A stretch of DNA of 36,298 bases from JAQVSH01 sp964349835 (GTDB taxonomy: Bacteria; Bacteroidota; Bacteroidia; Bacteroidales; UBA4181). The stretch lies in contig CAYGID010000013.1 in NCBI GenBank assembly GCA_964349835.1, forward strand, positions 1-36,298, in the 5' to 3' direction. Made by a program: the position numbers and the translations under genes. This document shows, one piece after another, positions 14,546 to 21,243 of the stretch (position 1 is its first letter; each line of letters begins with the position of its first letter). The notes under the pieces were generated by a model. That model made no database searches. It was not told the origin of the DNA and was given only the letters and a program-made list of their open reading frames with translations.

Positions 14546-15982
14546 ATGAAGATTTCAAGATACTTTCTTACCCTCTCTCTTCTCCTGGCCTTTTGGAGTT
14601 CTAACGCTCTGTTTGCAACCATCCGGCTCCCCTCAATTTTCAGCAGCAACATGGTGATTCAGCAAAATGCCGATGTGCCTGTTTGGGGCACTGGCACCCC
14701 GGGCGAAAAGGTGACAGTGCACTGCAGTTGGAACGATATAATATACGAGACCACCACCGATTACGAAAACAGATGGAAGGTGGTTATAAAAACGCCCGAT
14801 GCCAAAGCCGGTTCGCAAACCATCACCATCAGGGGAAGTCGCACCATTATACTGGAGAATGTGATGCCGGGCGAGGTTTGGCTCACTGCCGGGCAGTCGA
14901 ATATGGCGTGGAGAGCCAAAGATGGCATTCTGGAAGATAAGAAGGAGATTGAGGCCGCAAACCACCCCTACATCCGCTTTTTCGATGTGCGAAAAGCGGC
15001 ATCCGAAACAGCACCCCTTTCCGATTTAAATAGCTACTGGACCGCCTGCACCCCCGAAACGATGCAAAATTTCAGCGCGGTAGGCTATTTCTTTGGGCGG
15101 GAGTTGGCCACCAAGCTGGAGGTTCCCATCGGGCTGATTAATATTAGCTGGGGGGCCACCAATATTGAACAGTGGCTGAGCCCCGAGGTCATCGAAAAAG
15201 ACGAAGAGTTTGTTAAATCGGCTGCTCTCAACAAAAATGGGGGCCCCGAAGGCAAATACAGCCAGATATATAATGGCATGATTGCGCCGCTGATTCCCTT
15301 TAAGATAGCAGGCGTAATCTGGTATCAGGGCGAAAGTAACATCGCCTACCCCTTCAACTACGGCAAGTTGCTCCGCAGCATGATCGACAGCTGGCGGGCT
15401 TCGTGGGACGATGAGTTCTTCTTTTATCAGGTGCAGATTGCCCCCTTTAACTACCCCCGAGTGTACGAAGGAGCTTTGGTTCGCGAGCAACAGTTTAGTC
15501 TGAGGAGTTATCATAAAAGCGGGATGGTAGTAACCACCGACATCGGCAAGATCGACAATATCCATCCTCAGAACAAGCAGGAGGTGGGGCGCAGGCTGGC
15601 TGCATGGGCTCTTTCGAAAGCTTACCTGCAGTACGGATTTACCTTTAGCGGCCCCATGTACAAATCGATGGAAATTGACCGCAACACTATCCGTATCCAG
15701 TTTGACTATGTAATTAAAGGGCTGCAGATTAAGGGAAGCGGGAAAACCCCCAAACTCACGGAGATTCAGATTGCCGGTGCCGACCGCAAATTCTACGATG
15801 CCACCGCCCGAATCGACCCGAGAGATGCCTCCATTCTCATTGTCTCCTCGCCCAGAGTACCCAAGCCCACGGCAGTTCGCTACAACTTCTCGAATGCCGC
15901 CACCGGCAACCTATACAACAGCGACAACCTGCCCGCTTCGCCCTTCCGAACCGACAAATGGGAAATTATCCCCAGTCTCTAG
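14546..15982 (+). CDS. Sialate O-acetylesterase-family carbohydrate esterase (SASA, SGNH fold)
   Basis: This 478-residue protein has a signal peptide (about residues 1-24). It has a short N-terminal beta domain beginning IRLPSIFSSNMVIQQNADVP, then the SASA catalytic domain. The nucleophile is Ser118 in LTAGQSNM. WYQGESN holds Glu263, and the Asp337-x-x-His340 pair lies in DNIHPQNKQEVGRR. Family members remove O-acetyl groups from sialic acids or, in many gut and environmental Bacteroidota, from plant polysaccharides. Given the plant-glycan enzymes a few kilobases away, deacetylation of pectin or hemicellulose is plausible but inferred. It is monocistronic and convergent with the aminopeptidase gene, 12 bases apart. 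Confidence 0.92.
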   Translation: MKISRYFLTLSLLLAFWSSNALFATIRLPSIFSSNMVIQQNADVPVWGTGTPGEKVTVHCSWNDIIYETTTDYENRWKVVIKTPDAKAGSQTITIRGSRTIILENVMPGEVWLTAGQSNMAWRAKDGILEDKKEIEAANHPYIRFFDVRKAASETAPLSDLNSYWTACTPETMQNFSAVGYFFGRELATKLEVPIGLINISWGATNIEQWLSPEVIEKDEEFVKSAALNKNGGPEGKYSQIYNGMIAPLIPFKIAGVIWYQGESNIAYPFNYGKLLRSMIDSWRASWDDEFFFYQVQIAPFNYPRVYEGALVREQQFSLRSYHKSGMVVTTDIGKIDNIHPQNKQEVGRRLAAWALSKAYLQYGFTFSGPMYKSMEIDRNTIRIQFDYVIKGLQIKGSGKTPKLTEIQIAGADRKFYDATARIDPRDASILIVSSPRVPKPTAVRYNFSNAATGNLYNSDNLPASPFRTDKWEIIPSL

Positions 15983-15994
15983 CGCACCAGAGCA

Positions 15995-17377
15995 TTAAAG
16001 CATTAGCGCTTCAATGGCTTCGACCGTGCGGGGAATTGCTTTTCCAAGTAGTTGTTTGCCGGTGGGGGTAATCAGATAATCTTCCTCGTTGCGGATGCCG
16101 CCAAAAGTGCGGTACGCTTCGAGTTTGTCGTAACAGATAAAGTCGGCAAATCGGCCTTCGGCCCGCCACATGTCTATCAGTTCGGGAATAAAGTAGATAC
16201 CCGGCTCAATGGTGAGCACAAACCCGGGCTCTAGTTCGCGGGCAAGACGGAGCGATTTGCGCCCGAATTGGGTACTCTTGGGTTCGCCGTTGTAGCCAAC
16301 CCAAACCTCTCCCAGATTCTCCATATCATGCACATCGAGCCCCATCATGTGACCCAACCCACACTGGAAAAACATGGCATGGGCCCCTTGGGCAACGGCA
16401 TCTGCAATAGAGCCCTTCATCAAACCGAGCGATTTCATCCCTTCGGCAATGGTGGTTGCGGCACGGTCGTAAATGGCTCTGAAGGGAACGCCGGGACGAA
16501 GCATCTCTACAGCAGCATTATGAGCGGCTACCGTGACATCGTACACCTCCTTTTGCCTTGAGGTAAACTTTTTGCTCACCGGAATGGTCGACGACATGTC
16601 GCCACAATAGTGCATCGCGTTTTCTGCTCCGGCATCGAGCAAAAAGAGCTGCCCCTCCTGCAGGATATTCCCGTGGTAATGGTTGTGCAAAATCTGCCCG
16701 TTCACAGTGGCTATCACCGGAAACGAAAGCCCGCCACCGCTCCTCAGTGCCACCTCCGTAACCGCTGCAGCAATCTCCGACTCGCGCATCCCCGCGCGCG
16801 CCATTCGCATGGAGGCAAGATGCATGTCGGCAGTAACGAGGGCTGCCTCCTGAATCTGAGCCACCTCCTCGTCCGACTTATAGTTGCGTTGGTTCACCAC
16901 TGCACGAATAAAAGGAACCGATGCCTTCGCGTGCTGCTGGTGGAAGCCGATTTGTAGCAGGCGAAAGAGGGTTATCTGATGTTCGGGACGATAGGGAGGC
17001 AAAAAATGCACCTGCCGCCCCTTCGAAAGAGCCTCCTGCAAACAGTCGTGCAGTGCACGAAATGGCCGGGTCATCTTTACCCCCACCCTTTCGCACTTCT
17101 CTTGCACAGTAGGCTGCGTTCCCATCCACACAATGTGATCGATGGTCAACTCGTCGCCAAAGATGGTATCGGTTCCCTTATCGAGATCCATTACGGCGGC
17201 AAGACCGGCATAATCGGAGCCGAAATAGTAGAGAAAGGTAGAATCCTGCCTGAATGGATAGGTATTGTCGGCATAATTCATACCACACTCCTGATTGCCG
17301 AGAAACAGCAACAACCCCGACGATACTTGCGTGCGGAGAAGGGCTCGCCGCTGTTGATAGGTCTCTTTCGAAAACAT
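15995..17377 (-). CDS. pepP: Xaa-Pro aminopeptidase (M24B, aminopeptidase P)
   Basis: From the ATG at 17377 (an upstream TTG at 17386 is less likely) the protein has 460 residues, usual for PepP. The N-terminal creatinase-like domain begins RRALLRTQVSSGLLLFLGN. The pita-bread catalytic domain has LLDAGAENAMHYCGDMSST (two Asp ligands), GLGHMMGLDVHD (His ligand) and LTIEPGIYFIP (Glu ligand), with a final Glu near GGIRNEEDYL. It removes N-terminal residues that precede proline and uses two divalent metals, in the cytoplasm. The stop codon lies in an AATGCTTTAATGCTC stretch related to the intergenic repeats near 18036 and 31630. Confidence 0.93.
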   Translation of the reverse strand: MFSKETYQQRRALLRTQVSSGLLLFLGNQECGMNYADNTYPFRQDSTFLYYFGSDYAGLAAVMDLDKGTDTIFGDELTIDHIVWMGTQPTVQEKCERVGVKMTRPFRALHDCLQEALSKGRQVHFLPPYRPEHQITLFRLLQIGFHQQHAKASVPFIRAVVNQRNYKSDEEVAQIQEAALVTADMHLASMRMARAGMRESEIAAAVTEVALRSGGGLSFPVIATVNGQILHNHYHGNILQEGQLFLLDAGAENAMHYCGDMSSTIPVSKKFTSRQKEVYDVTVAAHNAAVEMLRPGVPFRAIYDRAATTIAEGMKSLGLMKGSIADAVAQGAHAMFFQCGLGHMMGLDVHDMENLGEVWVGYNGEPKSTQFGRKSLRLARELEPGFVLTIEPGIYFIPELIDMWRAEGRFADFICYDKLEAYRTFGGIRNEEDYLITPTGKQLLGKAIPRTVEAIEALML

Positions 17378-17482
17378 AGTGCACAATTTTACTCACATCC
17401 GGAACAGCCGAATGCGAACAAAATTGGCGAAAAAGGGGCAGAAAATCAAGAAACCCGGGCAATTTGCCGGCTATTTTGACAG

Positions 17483-17956
17483 CTATTTTTGCGTCAGATA
17501 GTCAACCACCGTGATTTTGTCGACCAGTGCTCCCACCGAGCCGCCAAACGCCTGATGTTTGGGGTGTACCAAATAGGCATCCCTCTCTTTGGCTCCTGCA
17601 AAAGTGAGCAAAAAGCAGTGGGTAAGCCCCTGCTGCAAACCCTCCGGGCTGATATCGGTTCCCCATTCAAAAGCAAGAATTTCGGGAATATCGGTTTTCA
17701 GGGCTGCAAACCCCTCAATCACCGCAGTAATCTGTTGGGGAGTAACCTCTTTCTTGAAACCAAACAGCACCACATGGCGAACCACCTGCTGCGAAGCGGC
17801 CTTATCGGCGGCGGCAATGGAATCGGCTGCGGCAATGGAATCGGCTGCGGCCTCCTGCAAAGCGGAGGTAGAGGCACCCTCTTTGGGGCCACACGAAGAG
17901 AGGCTCAAGGCAATAGTCAGCAGAGAGCCGGCAAATAAAAGAGTTAAGGTCTTCAT
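17483..17956 (-). CDS. Dabb (stress-responsive A/B barrel) domain lipoprotein
   Basis: This 157-residue protein has a lipoprotein signal (LSLSSC, Cys22). An Ala/Asp-rich linker with an exact hexapeptide repeat (ADSIAA twice) follows. A Dabb domain runs from about residue 58 to the end (VVRHVVLFGFKKEVTPQQI at its start, HCFLLTFAGAKERDAYLVHP in the middle). The His in RHVVLFGFK and the HP-x-H segment are typical of the ferredoxin-like dimeric barrel fold. The function of secreted Dabb proteins in Bacteroidota is not established. The gene is flanked by simple repeats upstream (17972-18083). Confidence 0.88.
   Translation of the reverse strand: MKTLTLLFAGSLLTIALSLSSCGPKEGASTSALQEAAADSIAAADSIAAADKAASQQVVRHVVLFGFKKEVTPQQITAVIEGFAALKTDIPEILAFEWGTDISPEGLQQGLTHCFLLTFAGAKERDAYLVHPKHQAFGGSVGALVDKITVVDYLTQK
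17813..17848. repeat. Two exact 18-bp units in the Dabb lipoprotein gene
   Basis: GGCAATGGAATCGGCTGC is present twice without mismatch (17813-17830, 17831-17848). It encodes the hexapeptide repeat in the linker between the lipidated Cys and the Dabb domain. The unit is a multiple of three, so copy changes would alter linker length without breaking the frame. Confidence 0.9.
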
Positions 17957-17971
17957 AGAATAGTGGATAAT

Positions 17972-18027
17972 GGTTAGTGGTGAATGGTTAGTGGTGAATG
18001 GTTAGTGGTGAATGGTTAGTGGTGAAT
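17972..18027. repeat. Four exact tandem copies of a 14-bp intergenic repeat
   Basis: The unit GGTTAGTGGTGAAT is repeated four times without mismatch. Its complement splits into two heptamers, ACCATTC and ACCACTA. It occupies the 132-base gap between the Dabb gene start and the GH2 stop, next to the AATGCTCTA array. Confidence 0.95.
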
Positions 18028-18035
18028 GAAAAAAT

Positions 18036-18083
18036 AATGCTCTAATGCTCTAATGGTAAATGCTCTAATAATAAAATGCTCTA
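18036..18083. repeat. AATGCTCTA nonamer array at the 3' end of the GH2 gene
   Basis: AATGCTCTA starts at 18036, 18044, 18059 and 18075, exact each time, immediately after the GH2 stop codon (18089-18091 on the minus strand). No hairpin strong enough for a terminator is evident. The same nonamer recurs next to the GH78 stop. Confidence 0.9.
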
Positions 18084-18088
18084 ATGTT

Positions 18089-21000
18089 TTAATTGTGAAT
18101 TTTGAGTTGCATGACGGTTGGTTTTAGGCCTTGGGGTTGTGCGGTGAGTGTTACTTTTCCGGTTTTTCCGAGGGGTCGGAGTATTACCAGGCAGGTTCCT
18201 CTGAAGGTTTGACTCTGGTGTGAAACGAAGGTTTGACTCTGTGGTGAGGCGAAGCTTTGCATCTGTGGTGAGGCGAAGCTTTGCATCTGCTTGGGGTTGG
18301 CGTTTCCTACCGCCTCGATTTCGGCGGGGCCGCTCACGGTGAAGGTGATGGGGCGGTCGGCCGATGTTACCGGTTGTTGTAGGGAGTCCGACAGGGTTAC
18401 TGTTACAAAGCAGAGATCGCCATGATGGGGGGTAATAATGGCCCTGTCGGGAACCAATGTGGCCGAATGGGGCTCACCCGGGGTGCGCAGCAGGCAGGTG
18501 TCGGCGTCGGCGCCATCGGCCGTGAGGGCAATGGCCAGGAGATCTCCGGGCGCATAGGGAATGGCGGCCGTGGCTTTGTAGTTGTTTGCGCGCCCGGCTT
18601 CGAGGTTGGCCAGGGTTTTTCCGTTCAACTCAAACCGAACTGAGGGATATGCGGTATAGGCGGTAACCTCAAGATAATGCCCATCGTATCCGGGCCACTC
18701 CCAACTCATCAACTCGTTGGGCCATCCCCAGGGGCTCACCTTTTCGGGCGAACTTTGCAGGGGCAAACCTTGCAGGTGCGAACCTGGCTGAGGCGAATTT
18801 TGCCGCGACGAACGTTGCAGGAGCGAACGTTGCAGGAGCGAACCAGGCTGGAGCAAACCTGGCTGGGGCGTGTGTACCATTGCCACTATCGACCGCCGGC
18901 CCCAAACCAGGTCGCGGTAATACGATTGTGGTTTCTTCTGCCCAATCAGATCTATATCGCCGCACCAGCTGTTAAACCAGGGCCATGGTCTGAGCCCGTG
19001 GCCGGCACTCTGCCCGGTATCTGCGTGGGCAATGCCCGATTCGCCCAGATAGTCGATGGCTGTCCACACAAAATCGCCCACTACATAGGGATACTTCTGT
19101 ATTATCTCCCAATTTTGGCGTGCCTCAAGAGGAAACGATTCGGTTCCCATGATGATGCGTTGAGGATAGAGCTCACGATCGGAACGGTAGCGCTTCCACT
19201 GATAGTTGTAGCCCTGCACATCGAGCAGCGCAAAGGCGGGGGCTGTAGCCTCCCACTGCAATCCGGGCCGATCCCAAAAGTCGCATATCCCCTGGGTAAC
19301 GGGACGGGAAATATCGTAGGTATGAATCTCTCTGATTAACATTTCGGCCAATCGAAGGCCCTCCTCATCGGCCCGCTCGGGAATCTCGTTCCCGATGCTC
19401 CACATGATAACCGAAGGGTGGTTCCGATCGCGCAAAATCATAGAGGCAAGGTCGCGTTGGGCAAAGTTGTCGAAAAAGAGATGGTAATCGTGGGGGCGCT
19501 TGGCCTCACGCCACATGTCGAAGGCCTCGTTGATTACCAACATGCCCAAACGGTCGGCCGCATCGAGCAGCGCCGAAGAGGGCGGGTTGTGGGCCGTTCG
19601 AACCGCGTTATACCCTTGTGCCTTTAGCAATTCCAGTTTTCGGTATTCGGCTCTGTCGAAGGCGGCAGCCCCCAGAATCCCGTTATCGTGATGTATACAG
19701 CCCCCTCGGAGTACAATTCTGTGGCCATTGAGGAAGAGCCCGCTGTCGGGCGAAAGGAACAAAGAGCGAATGCCAAATGGCTGCAGCGTACGATCGGGGG
19801 TTCGACCCTTGCGCGAAAGCGTCAACTCGGCCGTGTAGAGATGGGGCGAACCGGGAGCCCAAAGTTGGGGACGGGTAATGCGAAAGGTGAGCTTCGACTC
19901 GGTTTGCGAGATGCCATCGTAGGTCACCGTATCGGTTTGTTCGGCCACTACGCTGCCCGAAGGGTCGAGGATGCGCACCGAGAGCCGGGCACTACCCTGC
20001 TCCTCTGTGCGGTTCGCAACCGTTGCCGTGAGATACACGATTGCCGCCTCGTCCGAAACCTTAGGGGTGGTTACCGAAATGCCCCACAGGGGGAGATGAA
20101 GCACTGGCAGCTTCAGCAGATGCACATGACGATAGATGCCCGAACCAGAATACCAACGGCTGTTTTTGCCCCAGTTTTTTACCTGCACGGCCACCACATT
20201 CTTCTGCCCCGCAGGGCGAAGGAAAGAGGTAATCTCAACATGAAGCGGAGTGTATCCATTGGGATGAATTGCCACCTTTTGACCGTTTACCCAGATATCC
20301 GAAAACATGTAGATACCATCGAACAGAAGCGAAAACAACTTCCCGCTGTCGGAGGGTTCAATGGTAAAATGTTTGCGGTACCAACCGGTACCTCCAAAGG
20401 TGTGCCCGGTATCGGCTCCGCCCTGACTCCATGTGGTAAAGGGTCCCACAGCCAAAGGCTTCGCAACCAGAGGCTCGGTATAGCCGCCCTTATCGGAAAG
20501 GCTGAAAACCCTGATGGAAAGGCTGTTATCCTTTCGACAAAGGGAGGCGGGCACCTCGTAACAGCGGGGTTCGCCAGGTGCAGCAAAAGGTTTTTGGAAT
20601 CGGGCAGGCATCACTCCGGTGCTCCCTATGAGCTCGCCGTTCCAATAGACCTCGTCGGCATCCGAAAAGCGACCCAGATTGAGTTGCACCCCTTTCGAAA
20701 TCGCAGAATCGGCTAACACCACATTTGTGCGGTACCAACCGTAGCTGCCGCTCTTCTCCTGACCACGATTTCCACGGCTCTCTTGACTGGCATTAGCGAG
20801 GCTCTCCTGACCACGATTTTCACCACGCTCGCGGCTGGAATTGCCAAGGCTCTGCCAATCGGGATTGGCGCTCCAGATATGGGGCGGGGTGACCCGCTCC
20901 CAGAGCGAATCATCGAAATGGGGCAGCTTGCGGGCATCCGAATCGCCGGCACAAAAACGCCACTCTCCACTACCGGGGGTAAGTAAAGGCAAAAGAGAGT

Positions 21001-21232
21001 CGATAGGGAAATCTTCGATGCTCCAATCGTGAGGAAGTGTTACTGAGCGCCACGCAGAATCGAGATAGTCGGGCAGATGGGCCCCGGGAGGATTACCCCG
21101 GGTAAAGAGCCATCCCTCGTCGAAAAGCTGCTGTCGGGATGTATTAACGGGCGCAACAAAACCCTCCGTAACTTTGTGCGGCGAACAGCTGGCCAGCACT
21201 AAGAGGAGAGGAAGAGAAAGAGTACGCAACAT
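18089..21232 (-). CDS. GH2 family glycoside hydrolase (beta-galactosidase-like) with nested domain and repeat tracts
   Basis: This 1047-residue protein has a lipoprotein signal (VLASCSPHK, Cys16). The sugar-binding jelly roll starts FDEGWLF and reaches LPHDWSIEDFP. It is interrupted by a second jelly-roll-like insert (about 85-255) and resumes at FGGTGWYRKHF. Ig-like domains and the TIM barrel follow, with acid/base Glu616 in WSIGNE and nucleophile Glu698 in IIMGTES. The C-terminal domains end with LVILRPLG. Many GH2 relatives with this layout are beta-galactosidases; other beta-glycosidase activities are possible. Three low-complexity repeat tracts (about residues 121-160, 790-829 and 979-1010) are inserted in loops between conserved blocks. 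It lies 11 bases after the GH127-like gene, probably in one operon. Confidence 0.93.
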   Translation of the reverse strand: MLRTLSLPLLLVLASCSPHKVTEGFVAPVNTSRQQLFDEGWLFTRGNPPGAHLPDYLDSAWRSVTLPHDWSIEDFPIDSLLPLLTPGSGEWRFCAGDSDARKLPHFDDSLWERVTPPHIWSANPDWQSLGNSSRERGENRGQESLANASQESRGNRGQEKSGSYGWYRTNVVLADSAISKGVQLNLGRFSDADEVYWNGELIGSTGVMPARFQKPFAAPGEPRCYEVPASLCRKDNSLSIRVFSLSDKGGYTEPLVAKPLAVGPFTTWSQGGADTGHTFGGTGWYRKHFTIEPSDSGKLFSLLFDGIYMFSDIWVNGQKVAIHPNGYTPLHVEITSFLRPAGQKNVVAVQVKNWGKNSRWYSGSGIYRHVHLLKLPVLHLPLWGISVTTPKVSDEAAIVYLTATVANRTEEQGSARLSVRILDPSGSVVAEQTDTVTYDGISQTESKLTFRITRPQLWAPGSPHLYTAELTLSRKGRTPDRTLQPFGIRSLFLSPDSGLFLNGHRIVLRGGCIHHDNGILGAAAFDRAEYRKLELLKAQGYNAVRTAHNPPSSALLDAADRLGMLVINEAFDMWREAKRPHDYHLFFDNFAQRDLASMILRDRNHPSVIMWSIGNEIPERADEEGLRLAEMLIREIHTYDISRPVTQGICDFWDRPGLQWEATAPAFALLDVQGYNYQWKRYRSDRELYPQRIIMGTESFPLEARQNWEIIQKYPYVVGDFVWTAIDYLGESGIAHADTGQSAGHGLRPWPWFNSWCGDIDLIGQKKPQSYYRDLVWGRRSIVAMVHTPQPGLLQPGSLLQRSLLQRSSRQNSPQPGSHLQGLPLQSSPEKVSPWGWPNELMSWEWPGYDGHYLEVTAYTAYPSVRFELNGKTLANLEAGRANNYKATAAIPYAPGDLLAIALTADGADADTCLLRTPGEPHSATLVPDRAIITPHHGDLCFVTVTLSDSLQQPVTSADRPITFTVSGPAEIEAVGNANPKQMQSFASPQMQSFASPQSQTFVSHQSQTFRGTCLVILRPLGKTGKVTLTAQPQGLKPTVMQLKIHN
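18203..18298. repeat. 24-bp tandem repeat, about 3.6 copies, near the 3' end of the GH2 gene
   Basis: Units start at 18203, 18227, 18251 and 18275; the last is partial. Each begins GAAGSTTTG. The protein shows an octapeptide period (QMQSFASP twice, then QSQTFVSH and a degenerate fourth). The tract lies between GNANPK and GTCLVILR, where relatives carry only a short loop. Confidence 0.92.
18746..18865. repeat. Eight tandem copies of a 15-bp unit inside the GH2 gene
   Basis: The tract divides exactly into eight 15-mers with consensus GRGCGAACSTKGCWG, in two subtypes ending TTGCAG or CTGGCTG. It encodes a pentapeptide period (LLQPG, SLLQR, SLLQR, and so on) between VHTPQPG and KVSPWGWP. It shares the core GCGAAnnTTGCA with the 24-bp tract at 18203-18298. 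Confidence 0.93.
20752..20871. repeat. 24-bp tandem repeat, about five copies, near the 5' part of the GH2 gene
   Basis: Units start at 20752, 20776, 20800, 20824 and 20848. They encode octapeptides SLGNSSRE, RGENRGQE, SLANASQE and SRGNRGQE, with the outermost unit degenerate. The tract sits inside the nested jelly-roll insert, between HIWSANPDW and YGWYRTN. Confidence 0.88.
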
Positions 21233-21243
21233 GAAGAAACAGC

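Noticed and set aside
17972..18083. CRISPR-like appearance of the intergenic repeats
   Set aside because: The units are 14 and 9 bases long, directly adjacent or nearly so, with no unique spacers and no cas genes.
18669..18965. Alternative minus-strand frame with repeated AxF motifs resembling pentapeptide-repeat proteins
   Set aside because: It is produced by reading the 15-bp GH2 repeats in another frame. It has no start signal and no flanking domain, and GH2 motifs continue on both sides in the main frame.
19688..20716. 342-codon open frame on the plus strand opposite the GH2 gene
   Set aside because: It is a shadow of the GC-rich GH2 coding strand. The translation is low-complexity and unlike any family.
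20752..20871. Insertion sequence or integron remnant in the GH2 gene
   Set aside because: There are no terminal inverted repeats or transposase traces. The tract is a simple tandem repeat that keeps the frame.
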